From Fimbriimonadaceae bacterium (GTDB lineage: Bacteria; Armatimonadota; Fimbriimonadia; Fimbriimonadales; Fimbriimonadaceae), in NCBI GenBank assembly GCA_023957775.1, contig JAMLGR010000005.1, positions 124,001-188,000 on the forward strand: DNA of 64,000 bases, written 5' to 3'. A model generated the notes under the pieces. It saw only the letters and a list, made by a program, of their open reading frames with translations. It made no database searches and had not been told where the DNA came from. Made by a program: the position numbers and the translations under genes. Below are positions 7,495 through 18,483 of the stretch, piece after piece; positions within the stretch are counted from its first letter, which is position 1, and each line of letters opens with the position of its first letter.

Positions 7495-9831
7495 ATGTTC
7501 TTCACCAAGTATCCGCACCGCTCCAATTTCACTTTCGCGCGCGCGTACAAGAGCGGCTCTCGAAGACTGGAGGTGGGTCCGCACCGACTCGAGCTGCTCG
7601 TCGACTCGTATGCGGACGGCGTGCACCGCGTCCGCGTGCGCGGCCACGAGGGATGGTCCGAGAATCTGGTTGTCGACGCGCTGATGCCGCCCCCGGGGGC
7701 CCCGGGCGGCGCGACGCTGGACGTGGGCGCCGACGCCAGCCTCGTGCTCCGGGGAGAGGACGGCGCGCCCATCCTGTCCAGTGCTCCCGGGGCCGGCTTC
7801 GGAGTCTGTGGCGAGGTTTCGCTGTGGCAGTTCGAGGTGCCGCCTACCGCACGGTTTTTCGGGATGGGAGAGAAGACCTTTGGGCGGCTCGAACTGTCGG
7901 GGCTGCGCACGAAGTTCTGGAACACCGACGTGTGGGGCGATTTCCACTGGGCCCAGTGGACCGAGCATCCGGCCGACCCTCCCTATCTCTCGATCCCCTA
8001 CCTTATCATTAGGGTTCCGAATGGTTTTGTCGGTTTGCTTCTGGCGAGCCCCTGGCCTGCGTTCATGGAGACGCCGGGCATCGACGAGGCGCCCGTCTTC
8101 GTCGAGTGGCAACGAACCGCGCCCACGCTGCTGATCGGCAACGAGGGAGGCGAACCGGACCTCTGGCTCCTGCACGACCCGACACTCAACGGCCTGACGC
8201 GTAAGCTGCAGCGGCTCGTCGGCACGACGCCGCTGCCGCCGCTCTGGGCGCTCGGCTACCACCAGTCGCGCTGGGGTTATGCGGGCCACAAGGACCTCCA
8301 GGGTCTCGATCGCGAGTTCACGCGGCACGAGATCCCTTGCGACGGGCTGTGGCTCGATATCGACTACATGAGGGGCTACCGCGTGTTCACGGTGGATCCG
8401 GCCCACTTCCCCAAGGGTGTGAAGGCCACCGCGGAGGCTCTCGCCAAGAAGGGCAGGAGGATCGTGGCGATCCTCGACCCCGGTGTGAAGCGCGAGAAGG
8501 GCTACGACGTATACGACGATGGGGTCGCCAAGGATCTGTTCTGCCACGGTCCCGAGGGATCGCCCTACGTGGGCATGGTGTGGCCCGGAGAGACCGTGTT
8601 TCCGGACTTCTCGCTTCCCGAGGCGCGCGCTTGGTGGTCCTCCCGGGTCGAGGCGTTCGCGCGCGAGGGGTTCGGCGGGGCTTGGCTGGACATGAACGAC
8701 CCCTCCACCGGACCGGTCGATCCCCACGGCATGCGGTTCCAGAGGGGCCGCCTGCCGCATGCGGCGTTTCGCAACCTCTACGCGCTTGGCATGCAGAAGG
8801 CGAGCTACGAGGGATTCCTCGCCGCGCGCCCCCACGAGCGGCCGTTCCTCCTCACGCGCTCCGGCTTCGCCGGCACCAGCCGATACTCCGCCGCGTGGAC
8901 GGGCGACAATCTGTCGAACGACTTCTACCTCGGAGTCTGCATCCCCACCAGCCTCAATTTGGCGCTGAGCGGTCTGCCGTTCAACGGACCGGACATCGGC
9001 GGGTTTGGCGACGACGCGTCGCCCCGGCTCATGTTGGACTGGGTCAAGGCGTGCTTCCTCTTTCCGTTCTTCCGCAACCACTCGGTGAAGGACTCCAAGC
9101 CCCAGGAGCCGTGGCGCTACCCGGGCGGGGTCGGCCGGGCGATCGCGCGCTACATCCGGCTGCGGTATCGGTTCTTGCCCTACCTGTACAACCTGTTCGC
9201 CGAGCAGGAGCTGTCGGGCGAGCCGATTCTGAGGCCCCTGGTGGCCGAATTCGACTCGCGGCCGGGCGTCGACCTTGCGGAGGTGGCCGACCAGTTTCTC
9301 GTGGGGCCGTACATTCTTCAGGCCCCTTTGCTCAAGAGGGCTCGGAACCGATGCGTGGTGCTTCCGGGCCGCACGTCATGGCTGGAGGCGAACACCGGCG
9401 CGTGGGTCAAACCGGGAACGCACGTGGCGAACCGGGCGCTGGCGTCCACTCCGTTGTATCTCCGCGAGGGTGCGATCGTCCCGATGGCGGGTTCGGAGGC
9501 GGCGGATCTGAAAGACGTCTGCTTCCTCGTGGCGGCTCGTGCGGACGGGCGCGGGGAGTCCGAGACGCGCTACCACGCGGATGACGGCATCTCGTTCGGG
9601 TATCGCGATGGGCAACGGTCGACCGTGTCGGTTCGGGCGAAGTGGAGGGCGGGCGTCCTGGATTTGACCGTGGAGACGTTGGCCTCCGGATATGGGGCGA
9701 TCCGTTGGCGCTTTGCGGTCTTGGGATCGTTCGAGACGATTCGTGTGAACGGCGTTCGGGCAACGCCTTGCCCGGAGAGGCTGGAGCTGACTGGGCGGCC
9801 TCTGAGTGTTCAGATCGTGGGAGGGCCGTAG
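7495..9831 (+). CDS. GH31 family alpha-glycosidase
   Basis: 778 residues, no signal peptide. Order: N-terminal beta-sandwich with FFGMGEKTFG, a (beta/alpha)8 barrel starting at LWALGYHQSRWGY, and C-terminal beta domains. Catalytic residues are visible: nucleophile Asp399 in GAWLDMND and acid/base Asp471 in AAWTGDN, with HSVKDSKPQEPW and DIDYMRGYRVFTVDP typical of GH31 alpha-glucosidases and alpha-xylosidases. It hydrolyses terminal alpha-glycosidic bonds; the exact sugar is not readable. The stop codon is one base from the start of the riboflavin synthase gene, so the two are probably cotranscribed, an unusual pairing. Confidence 0.95.
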   Translation: MFFTKYPHRSNFTFARAYKSGSRRLEVGPHRLELLVDSYADGVHRVRVRGHEGWSENLVVDALMPPPGAPGGATLDVGADASLVLRGEDGAPILSSAPGAGFGVCGEVSLWQFEVPPTARFFGMGEKTFGRLELSGLRTKFWNTDVWGDFHWAQWTEHPADPPYLSIPYLIIRVPNGFVGLLLASPWPAFMETPGIDEAPVFVEWQRTAPTLLIGNEGGEPDLWLLHDPTLNGLTRKLQRLVGTTPLPPLWALGYHQSRWGYAGHKDLQGLDREFTRHEIPCDGLWLDIDYMRGYRVFTVDPAHFPKGVKATAEALAKKGRRIVAILDPGVKREKGYDVYDDGVAKDLFCHGPEGSPYVGMVWPGETVFPDFSLPEARAWWSSRVEAFAREGFGGAWLDMNDPSTGPVDPHGMRFQRGRLPHAAFRNLYALGMQKASYEGFLAARPHERPFLLTRSGFAGTSRYSAAWTGDNLSNDFYLGVCIPTSLNLALSGLPFNGPDIGGFGDDASPRLMLDWVKACFLFPFFRNHSVKDSKPQEPWRYPGGVGRAIARYIRLRYRFLPYLYNLFAEQELSGEPILRPLVAEFDSRPGVDLAEVADQFLVGPYILQAPLLKRARNRCVVLPGRTSWLEANTGAWVKPGTHVANRALASTPLYLREGAIVPMAGSEAADLKDVCFLVAARADGRGESETRYHADDGISFGYRDGQRSTVSVRAKWRAGVLDLTVETLASGYGAIRWRFAVLGSFETIRVNGVRATPCPERLELTGRPLSVQIVGGP

Positions 9832-9832
9832 C

Positions 9833-10414
9833 GTGTTCACGGGACTCGTCGAAGCGGTGGGCGTGGTGCGGGCGTTCGACGGGAAGACCCTGCGCCTCGA
9901 GGTACCTCCCAACGAGGAGCCGTGGGCGTTGGGAGAGAGCGTCGCGGCCAACGGTTGCTGCCTGACCGTGGTGGAGTTCGCGGACGGGTTGGCGTTCGAA
10001 CTCAGCGGCGAAACCCTCTCGCGTACGACGTTTGCGAGGCTGGGGGTTGGAAGACGCGTGAACATCGAGCGGGCGCTTCGGGTTGGAGACAGGCTGGGCG
10101 GCCATTTCGTGCAGGGGCACGTGGATGCCGTGGGCCGCGTGGTGGGACTCGAGCCGTCCGATGTGGGCTCGACCCTTCGCGTCGAGGTCCCCGCGGGCGG
10201 CGAGCGCTTCTTGATCGACAAGGGCTCGATCGCCGTGGACGGGGTGAGTCTGACGGTCGTGCGTCCCGAGGGCCGCACGTTCGAGGTGGCGCTGGTGCCC
10301 CACACCTTGGCCGCGACGAACCTCGGCGATCGGAAGCCGGGCGACGCCGTGCATCTCGAGTACGACGTGCTGGCCAAGCATGTGGCGAAGTTGCTGGAAG
10401 GTGGCGACCGCTAG
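9833..10414 (+). CDS. ribE: Riboflavin synthase, alpha subunit
   Basis: 193 residues; converts two molecules of 6,7-dimethyl-8-ribityllumazine to riboflavin. The GTG at 9833 gives MFTGLVEAVG, the invariant N-terminus of the family, and GGGAGGG lies eight bases before it. Two homologous lumazine-binding halves are seen, each with a hallmark motif: SVAANGCCLTVVE and GHFVQGHVDAVG in the first, SIAVDGVSLTVV and VPHTLAATNLGDRKPGDAVH in the second. It overlaps no gene but follows the GH31 stop by one base. Together with the HTH-RibH fusion it supplies the last two steps of riboflavin synthesis; the earlier rib genes are not in this window. Confidence 0.96.
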   Translation: MFTGLVEAVGVVRAFDGKTLRLEVPPNEEPWALGESVAANGCCLTVVEFADGLAFELSGETLSRTTFARLGVGRRVNIERALRVGDRLGGHFVQGHVDAVGRVVGLEPSDVGSTLRVEVPAGGERFLIDKGSIAVDGVSLTVVRPEGRTFEVALVPHTLAATNLGDRKPGDAVHLEYDVLAKHVAKLLEGGDR

Positions 10415-10434
10415 GGGGGCGAGCGCGGGCCGGA

Positions 10435-10452
10435 GCGGCGACAAGTCGCCGC
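10435..10452. other. Perfect hairpin between convergent genes
   Basis: GCGGCGAC-AA-GTCGCCGC, an eight-base perfect inverted repeat with no T-run, in the 74-base gap between ribE and the convergent gene; a second small repeat CGAG-CAAG-CTCG follows. Possibly a bidirectional terminator. Confidence 0.45.
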
Positions 10453-10488
10453 GATGCGGGGCGACGAGCAAGCTCGCGCACTCCCAGG

Positions 10489-11145
10489 CTAGGACAGCCA
10501 GAAGGCCAGGGACTTGCGGATGGCCTCGGTGGCGGCGCGGGCGATCCACTCGGCTCGCTTTCGGTTCTCGAGGCGAATGATCACGTCCTTGTCCGCCGGG
10601 TTGCCGGACATCTCGTCGCGTCGGGTCGTGCCGAAGAAAGGGCCTTTGGCAACGCCTTCGACCGCTTCGCGCCCGGCGACCCGCATCGTCCCTTCCTTCA
10701 GGTCCATCGCCCAAAGGCGCACGCGGACGCGGGTCTCGCTCGGAGGCTTCGCGCTGCTTCCCAGGATCGCGGTGGTTCCCAAGTTCTTCTGCGAGATGGA
10801 CTCGAGGACCGGCAGGAGGACGACGTCGCAGTCGAGTTTTCTTCCGAGGGCGCCCAAGTGGGCCACGTCCCGCGTCCGAGGTTCGTCGGGGTCGAACTCC
10901 AACGCCTCGAGGGCCTGCGCGACGGCGTTCGGGGAGGCCCATTGATGGCCTTTCCCGGCAAAGCTCTTCCCAAGCACCTGGAGGAGTTGGCGACCGATTT
11001 CCGCGCGCACCCATGCGGGTTCGGCCTCGGCCAAACGCGGAGTATCGGTCGCGAAGGAGGGGGGTAGGAGTGCGATCTTCAGGCCCTGTGCCCCAGCCCA
11101 GGGGGCCATGCAGAGCATCACGAGCGTCGCGAGGAATGGGCGCAT
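10489..11145 (-). CDS. Secreted protein of unknown function
   Basis: 218 residues. A signal peptide (MRPFLATLVMLCMAPWAGAQ) supports the ATG at 11145 over one seven codons upstream. The mature part starts LKIALLPPSFATDTPRL and contains CDVVLLPVLESISQK and RVRLWAMDLKEGTMRVAGRE. This resembles small periplasmic proteins that compute a value from named parameters (CsgG-like or TolB-N-like folds), but no catalytic motif is seen and I do not assign a family. It lies just downstream of the PEP-CTERM gene on the same strand. Confidence 0.65.
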   Translation of the reverse strand: MRPFLATLVMLCMAPWAGAQGLKIALLPPSFATDTPRLAEAEPAWVRAEIGRQLLQVLGKSFAGKGHQWASPNAVAQALEALEFDPDEPRTRDVAHLGALGRKLDCDVVLLPVLESISQKNLGTTAILGSSAKPPSETRVRVRLWAMDLKEGTMRVAGREAVEGVAKGPFFGTTRRDEMSGNPADKDVIIRLENRKRAEWIARAATEAIRKSLAFWLS

Positions 11146-11190
11146 ACCCTCTTGGACGCCGCCCATCCCGGGCGGGTTCTCACCGAGGGA

Positions 11191-11222
11191 GCTCCAGCTG
11201 CACCGAGCGGTGTCGCTGGAGC
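11191..11222 (-). other. Hairpin downstream of the PEP-CTERM gene
   Basis: GCTCCAGC...GCTGGAGC encloses CACCG-AG-CGGTG with two-base mismatches between the stems: a long imperfect hairpin directly after the stop region, without a T-run. It probably marks the 3' end of the PEP-CTERM transcript. Confidence 0.45.
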
Positions 11223-11233
11223 CCCACCGGGGT

Positions 11234-11893
11234 TCACGCCTTTCGGCGTCGTCGAAGCATCGCGGCCGCGCCGAGTCCGAGGGCGAGCATCGAAGCGGGT
11301 TCGGGAACAGCGGTCAGCTCCAAGGCGAGATTCGCGTTGGTGCCGCTGAAGTTGTATTTGCCCCAGGTGCCTCCAGCCGTGTTCTCGCGCCAGAAGAAGG
11401 TGGGATCGCTGTTTCCGACCGCGGGGGGATTCGCCGCATTGAACTGGAAGCCGACCCCGCCCGTGTTGCCACCGACGCGAGCAAGCTGGAACGTCACCGC
11501 CAACGAGTTCGGAACGGTGACGGGCGTGGCGACCGGCAGCGTGAAGTTCCAGGCGCCTTCTGCCAGCGCTCGGATCTGGTACGTGATGGGCGTTCCCAAC
11601 ACCGTTCCCGGTGCCCCGGCGGGGCCGTCAAGCTGGCGGAATCGCATGGTCATGTCGAAGTCGTAGGTGCCGAGCCCCGTGGCTTGGACCTGCATGATCG
11701 TTTTGACCTGGCTGATTTGACGAAGGGTCCCCGCGAGCGAGACTTCGTCGCCAAACTCCAAGGACGAATTGCTTCCCGAGGCCATGCGGTACGACGCGAT
11801 GGTCATTCCCGTGATGTTCTGGTAAACGATCTGTTGGCCATGTGCGAGCGGCACCGTCGCGACGGCCAAAGCGATAAGAATCGATCTCTTCAT
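11234..11893 (-). CDS. PEP-CTERM sorting domain protein
   Basis: 219 residues, exported. The ATG at 11893 follows AAAGGAG by six bases and begins MKRSILIALAVATVPLAHGQ, a signal peptide. The body is beta-rich and low in charge, with a core like the choice-of-anchor type (SNSSLEFGDEVSLAGTLRQI). The C-terminus VPEPASMLALGLGAAAMLRR RRKA is a textbook PEP-CTERM tail: PEP motif, hydrophobic helix, Arg cluster. It is expected to be processed by an exosortase and anchored at or released from the envelope. Its partner and ligand are unknown. Confidence 0.85.
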   Translation of the reverse strand: MKRSILIALAVATVPLAHGQQIVYQNITGMTIASYRMASGSNSSLEFGDEVSLAGTLRQISQVKTIMQVQATGLGTYDFDMTMRFRQLDGPAGAPGTVLGTPITYQIRALAEGAWNFTLPVATPVTVPNSLAVTFQLARVGGNTGGVGFQFNAANPPAVGNSDPTFFWRENTAGGTWGKYNFSGTNANLALELTAVPEPASMLALGLGAAAMLRRRRKA

Positions 11894-12061
11894 AGTGCTC
11901 CTTTCAGGCGCCGCGCGGGTCGGCTTTCGACCGATTCGGCTCGAGCGCACTAGACTATGGAGAGGGAGAGGCTGGGAGTGGGGATGCGTTGCGCACAAAA
12001 CCGCAATCTCCAACCTATACGGGGGCCAAATCTGGCAAGAATACTGGCCGAATAGGGGGAT

Positions 12062-12089
12062 CACGCCCGTCGAGCCGGCGTGGCACCCG
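12062..12089. repeat. Dispersed hairpin repeat, copy 1
   Basis: A 28-base element with CACGCCCG near CGGCGTG and ending GCACCCG. It differs at two positions from the copies at 43393 and 49638, and lies between gyrB and the PEP-CTERM gene. Confidence 0.65.
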
Positions 12090-12119
12090 ATGCGTGCTGA
12101 TCGGTGAAACCTTCCGGCT

Positions 12120-14189
<2,070 letters not shown>

Positions 14190-14330
14190 GGCTGGCTCGA
14201 TTCATCCTTGCGCGATAGCGCCTCGGGAGGCGCATTCTAACGACTCCAACCTTGCAATTCTACCCGAAGAAGGGGGGCGATTTAGGTTCAAAGGAAGGGT
14301 CGTTCGGCCTTTGGGCGGCGGCTTTCCCCG

Positions 14331-14336
14331 CATAAT
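14331..14336 (+). promoter_or_regulatory. -10 box of pyrD
   Basis: CATAAT six bases before the ATG at 14343; no Shine-Dalgarno sequence. Leaderless signature. Confidence 0.5.
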
Positions 14337-14342
14337 GGGTGC

Positions 14343-15377
14343 ATGGGATTCTATGCGGCCGTCGTCCGACCGCTGCTGTTCCTGCTGCCTCCCGAGACGG
14401 CGCATCGACTTGGGATGGCGGTGATCGCCCGCGGTTGGCTGCGGGCGCCCTCCTTCGCCGACCCGATCCTCGAACAGGAGTTGTTCGGCGTCAAGTTCGC
14501 GAACCCGTTGGGCCTGGCCGCGGGATTCGACAAGAACGCGGAGGCGGTGGCGCACTGGGGCGCGTTGGGGTTTGGGTTCGCGGAGGTGGGGACGATCACC
14601 TACCGCGCCCAGCCGGGAAACCCCCGGCCCCGGCTCTTTCGGCTCCCTGCGGATCGCGCGCTGATCAACCGGATGGGGTTCAACAACGAGGGCGCGCGCG
14701 CCATCGCCACCCGTCTTGCCGCCGCCCGCCCTGCCCTCCCGATCGGCGTGAATCTGGGCAAGTCCAAGGACACGCCTTTGGAGGCGGCGTTCCAGGACTA
14801 CTCGGAGAGCTTCAAACTCCTTCGGAAGTTGGGGGCGTACTTCGTCGTGAACGTGTCGTCGCCGAACACGCAGGGCCTGCGAACCCTTCAGGAGAAGGGT
14901 CCGCTGCTTGAGATCGTCCACGCCCTGCGGGAGGTCGACGCCGAGCGCCCGCTGTTCGTCAAAGTGGCGCCCGACTTGGAATCCGAGGCGCTCGACGAGG
15001 TGGTCGGTGTGGTGCACGAGGCGAAGCTCACGGGCATCATCGCCACCAACACGACGGTCCGCCGCGAGGGTCTGGCCACCTCGATCGACGAGGAGGGCGG
15101 ACTGTCCGGCGAGCCACTGCGCCGCCGCTCCAACGAGGTGCTCGGGCACCTGTTCCAAAGCTGCGACCGGTCCGTGGTGCTGATCGGCGTCGGGGGCATC
15201 TTCGACGGCCTGGACCTCTACGAGAAGATCGCGCGCGGCGCGCACCTGTGCCAGGTGTACACCGGCTGGATCTACGGCGGCCCGGGCATGGCGCCCGCGG
15301 CCCTGCGGACCCTCGTGGACCTCATGCGCCGGGACGGCGTCGCCTCGCTGGCCGACCTGCGGGGAACCCGAGCCTAA
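14343..15377 (+). CDS. pyrD: Dihydroorotate dehydrogenase, quinone type (class 2)
   Basis: 344 residues; oxidises dihydroorotate to orotate at the membrane with quinone as acceptor, the fourth step of UMP synthesis. The N-terminal helical region (RPLLFLLPPETAHRLGM) is the class 2 membrane-associating extension. The FMN barrel follows with NPLGLAAGFDKNAE, FVEVGT-like FAEVGTITYRAQPGNP, INRMGFNNEG, catalytic Ser in NVSSPNTQGLR, and FMN-binding IGVGGIF and YTGWIYGGPG. It is separate from the pyrR-pyrB-pyrC operon near the right end. Confidence 0.96.
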   Translation: MGFYAAVVRPLLFLLPPETAHRLGMAVIARGWLRAPSFADPILEQELFGVKFANPLGLAAGFDKNAEAVAHWGALGFGFAEVGTITYRAQPGNPRPRLFRLPADRALINRMGFNNEGARAIATRLAAARPALPIGVNLGKSKDTPLEAAFQDYSESFKLLRKLGAYFVVNVSSPNTQGLRTLQEKGPLLEIVHALREVDAERPLFVKVAPDLESEALDEVVGVVHEAKLTGIIATNTTVRREGLATSIDEEGGLSGEPLRRRSNEVLGHLFQSCDRSVVLIGVGGIFDGLDLYEKIARGAHLCQVYTGWIYGGPGMAPAALRTLVDLMRRDGVASLADLRGTRA

Positions 15378-15574
15378 GGGGCTGGTTGTTGGTCCCTCGT
15401 CCTTGGTCCTTCGACCCGTATTCCTACCGCCTGGTAGAAACACCAGAAACCCAGTAAAATTACCAGGGTCTCCAGCAATCCTACCGGGAATAAGGCCTTC
15501 GAATCGACAGATTGTGACACGGGGCGGCCGGCACGGGCCAAAGCCCAGTGCTGGCGAATCACGGAGGAAGGAAC
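15378..15574. other. Flagellin upstream region with inverted repeats and heptads
   Basis: Directly after the pyrD stop are four degenerate heptads of TTGGTCC type (15389-15416). Then come nested inverted repeats: CTACC-N4-GGTAG (15424-15437) and CTGGT-N6-ACCAG (15431-15446), with further TACCAG (15461) and CTACCGG (15481) elements spaced about 16-21 bases. These could be binding sites for a flagellin regulator or an mRNA leader structure. No convincing sigma-28 promoter was found. Confidence 0.4.
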
Positions 15575-17014
15575 ATGTCTTTTCGGGTGAACACGAATAT
15601 CGTGGCCATGAACGCCCTGAGAAATCTGGGTGTGAGCGGCACGGAACTCGGACAATCGATCAATCGCCTCTCGACGGGGCTTCGCATCAACTCGGCAGCG
15701 GACGATCCCGCGGGTCTGATCGCGTCGGAGATCTTCCGCGCCCAGATCGGCGGCCTCGACCAGGCCATCAAGAACAACCAGGACGCGGTGAACTACGCCA
15801 AGACGGCGGAGGGCGCCCTCGACGAGGTCAACCGGCTCCTGCGCGACGCTCGGGCTCTGGCCGTGGCGTCGGCCAACACCGGAACGCTGACCGAGGCTCA
15901 GGCCCAGGCGAACCAGAACCAACTCATCTCGATCGCGGACTCGATTTCGCGCATCGCGAATCAGACGCAGTTCGGCACCAAGCGCTTGCTGGACGGCAGC
16001 GCGGGAGTCGTCGCGTCGATCACCGACGGCGCCAACGTCGCGGGCATCAGCTTCACCGGCAACTTCAACGGTGCGGCCATCACGACCAACTCGATCGTGA
16101 CCATGCAGGTCACCACCGCCGCCACCAAGGCGACGGTCACCGGCACGCGCACCTTCGCAGCGGCTACGACCACGGTCAACGCCGGCAGCTTCACGATCAA
16201 CGGGCTCACATTCTCCACGTCGAACACCGACACGATCTCGGATGTGGTTGCGCGGATCAACAACTCCTCGTCCTCCACCGGCGTCAGCGCCAGTTGGACG
16301 GCGGGCGCGGGCGTCGTGCTCACGCAGGGCAACTATGGCTCGAACGCCCGTGTGGACTTCTCGGACAGCACCGGCGTGCTCCTGAGCGCTGCGGGAACGC
16401 TGGCGAGCGTCGGCACGGACTCGGTCGCCTCGGTGATCATCGACTCGAACGGCGCGACGGCGGGCGGCCTCGCCACCGTCACCTTCGACAAGGGCAAGGG
16501 GCTCGTGCTGCGAGACTCCACGGGCAACGCGCTGACCTTGACGGAGAACGGCAACCTGACGAGTGCCCTGACGGCCATCGCCCAGCTCACGGTCGGTTCC
16601 GCTCAGTTCCAAATCGGCGCCAACGTGGGCCAAACGATCAACCTGGCGCTGGGGAACTTCTCCGCCGCGCAGCTTGGTGGGACCGCGGTGTCGGGCAAGA
16701 ACATGAGCAACCTCGATCTCACCAGCGCGACGGGGGCGAACGAAGCGCTGCAGGTCATCGACGCCGCCATCACGCAGGTCTCCGAGTCGCGGGGTGCGAT
16801 CGGTTCGTTCCAGCGAAACGCTATCGACTCGAACATTCGGTCGCTGGGCATCGCCAAGGAGAACCTCGCCGCTTCGGAATCCCAGATGCGCGACACGGAC
16901 GTCGCCGCGGAGATGACGAACTTTACACGGCTGCAGATTCTGCAGCAGGCCGGTATGGCCGTGCTGGCGCAAGCCAACTCGGCTCCACAAGCCGTGCTAG
17001 CGCTACTTCGGTAG
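15575..17014 (+). CDS. fliC: Flagellin
   Basis: 479 residues; filament subunit exported by the flagellar type III system. The ATG at 15575 follows GGAGGAAGG. The conserved N-terminal D0/D1 helices (RVNTNIVAMNALRNL, SINRLSTGLRINSAADDPAG) and C-terminal D1/D0 helices (ESRGAIGSFQRNAIDSNI, AASESQMRDTDVAAEMTNFT, ILQQAGMAVLAQANSAPQAV) are complete. The central residues about 130-360 form a Thr/Ser/Ala-rich variable domain (D2/D3), including a FlaF-like hook repeat around GSFTINGLTFS. No other flagellar gene is in the window, so the flagellin is transcribed alone and ends at an intrinsic terminator. Confidence 0.97.
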   Translation: MSFRVNTNIVAMNALRNLGVSGTELGQSINRLSTGLRINSAADDPAGLIASEIFRAQIGGLDQAIKNNQDAVNYAKTAEGALDEVNRLLRDARALAVASANTGTLTEAQAQANQNQLISIADSISRIANQTQFGTKRLLDGSAGVVASITDGANVAGISFTGNFNGAAITTNSIVTMQVTTAATKATVTGTRTFAAATTTVNAGSFTINGLTFSTSNTDTISDVVARINNSSSSTGVSASWTAGAGVVLTQGNYGSNARVDFSDSTGVLLSAAGTLASVGTDSVASVIIDSNGATAGGLATVTFDKGKGLVLRDSTGNALTLTENGNLTSALTAIAQLTVGSAQFQIGANVGQTINLALGNFSAAQLGGTAVSGKNMSNLDLTSATGANEALQVIDAAITQVSESRGAIGSFQRNAIDSNIRSLGIAKENLAASESQMRDTDVAAEMTNFTRLQILQQAGMAVLAQANSAPQAVLALLR

Positions 17015-17034
17015 CTCCGTTCACAATCAAAATC

Positions 17035-17072
17035 GAGGTCGTCGGACCAACCGCCCCGGCGGCCTCTTTTTT
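17035..17072 (+). terminator. Intrinsic terminator after flagellin
   Basis: GAGGTCGTCGG pairs with CCGGCGGCCTC (11 pairs, two G-U) around a ten-base loop, followed by TTTTTT. It is a strong rho-independent terminator 20 bases after the stop. Confidence 0.9.
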
Positions 17073-17087
17073 CCCGTCCCGGCTCCG

Positions 17088-18461
17088 CTACTGCGGAACG
17101 CGGGGCGCGCGTTTGCGTTTCGGCGCCTCGACGGCGGTTTGCTGGGCGAAGAGGTCGTACGGCTCGGCCGCGGTCACGACCGCCGGCACGAACGAACCGG
17201 GCGCGTGGACGCCTTCCACGAACACCAGGCCGTCGATCTCGGGCGCGTCGCGGTGCGAGCGGCCGATCGACCACCCCTCGCGCACGTCCTCGACCAGCAC
17301 GCGCAACGTCCGACCGACCCACTCCTCGTTCTTGGCGAGCGACACGGCTTGCTGGCAGCGCATCAATCGATCGTATCGCGCTCGTCGCGTCCGGAAGGGA
17401 ACCTGGCCAGGCAAATCGTGGGCGGGCGTCCCGGGCTCGCGGCTGAACACGAACGCTCCCACCCGGTCCATGCGCGCGTCCTCGACGAACTGGAGCAAGG
17501 CCGCGAACTCCTCCTCCGTTTCGCCGGGGAATCCGACGATGAACGTGGTCCGCACCGCGACGTCGGGCATGGCCCCCCGAAGCTTCTCCACCAATCCCAG
17601 GTAGCGCTTGCCGTCCCAGGGCCGCTTCATGCGCCGAAGGGTCTCCGGGTGGACGTGCTGCAGCGGGATGTCGATGTACGGCACGACTTTGTCGAGGGTG
17701 GCCATGGCCTCGATGACCTCGTCGGTCAGGCGGTTGGGATAGAAGTAGAGGATCCGGATCCACTCGAGGCCCTCGATCGCGTTCAACTCCCGCAGCAGCT
17801 TCGGCAGGGTGAAGGCACGGTACAGGTCGTACCCGTACTGCGTCACGTCCTGCGCGATCAGGTTGATCTCCTTCGCGCCGCTTTTCACCAGGTGCCGGGC
17901 CTCGGCGACCACCCGCTCGAGGGGCTTGCTCACGTGCCGGCCGCGGAAGCTCGGAATCGTGCAGAACGTGCATTTGTGGTCGCACCCCTCGCTGACTTTG
18001 AGATACGCGGACCATGGGCTCCCCGCCCGGACCCGGGTCGGCACGTTCGCCCATCGGTGGTGCGGCGGTGAAACGTCGAGGAGGGCCTCGCTCGAACGCA
18101 GGGTGTGGCCCACGATCTCGTCGAAACGGCCCATATGGCCCACGCCCACGTAGGCGTCCGCCCCCGGGGCCAGCTCGCGCAGTTCGGCCCCCATGCGTTG
18201 GCTGAGGCAGCCGGCGACGATGACCTTCGACGTGAGGCCCCGCCTCTTCTGATCCACCGCCTCGCGAATCGCCTCGATGCTCTCCTGTTTGCTCGACTCG
18301 AGGAACCCGCACGTATTGATCACGGTGACGTCGGAGCGATCCGCCGATCCGTCCACGCGGTAGCCCGCCTCGAGGAGCACCCCGGCGATCTCCTCGCTGT
18401 CGACGTCGTTCTTCGCGCACCCGAGAGTGACGATGCGCACGTTCGCGGAGTCGGGGGACAT
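17088..18461 (-). CDS. rimO: Ribosomal protein S12 methylthiotransferase
   Basis: 457 residues; radical SAM enzyme that methylthiolates the conserved aspartate of ribosomal protein S12. The N-terminal UPF0004 domain has three cluster cysteines (TLGCAKNDVDSE, NTCGFLE, AGCLSQR); the radical SAM CxxxCxxC is CDHKCTFC; a TRAM domain ends the protein. RimO rather than MiaB is indicated by TLGCAKNxVDSE and by SEGCDHKCTFC followed by PSFRG. The ATG at 18461 gives the expected short lead, and CATAAT lies six bases upstream of it. A frame extension of 45 codons upstream has no family likeness. Confidence 0.95.
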   Translation of the reverse strand: MSPDSANVRIVTLGCAKNDVDSEEIAGVLLEAGYRVDGSADRSDVTVINTCGFLESSKQESIEAIREAVDQKRRGLTSKVIVAGCLSQRMGAELRELAPGADAYVGVGHMGRFDEIVGHTLRSSEALLDVSPPHHRWANVPTRVRAGSPWSAYLKVSEGCDHKCTFCTIPSFRGRHVSKPLERVVAEARHLVKSGAKEINLIAQDVTQYGYDLYRAFTLPKLLRELNAIEGLEWIRILYFYPNRLTDEVIEAMATLDKVVPYIDIPLQHVHPETLRRMKRPWDGKRYLGLVEKLRGAMPDVAVRTTFIVGFPGETEEEFAALLQFVEDARMDRVGAFVFSREPGTPAHDLPGQVPFRTRRARYDRLMRCQQAVSLAKNEEWVGRTLRVLVEDVREGWSIGRSHRDAPEIDGLVFVEGVHAPGSFVPAVVTAAEPYDLFAQQTAVEAPKRKRAPRVPQ

Positions 18462-18467
18462 GGGGGG

Positions 18468-18473
18468 ATTATG
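18468..18473 (-). promoter_or_regulatory. -10 box of rimO
   Basis: CATAAT followed by six C residues and the ATG at 18461: leaderless signature, in the 22-base gap after the pseudopilin gene. Confidence 0.5.
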
Positions 18474-18483
18474 GCCGCTGGGG

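Noticed and set aside
15440-15574. Sigma-28 promoter for flagellin
   Set aside because: A TAAAATTA at 15453 has no proper GCCGATAA partner at the right distance.
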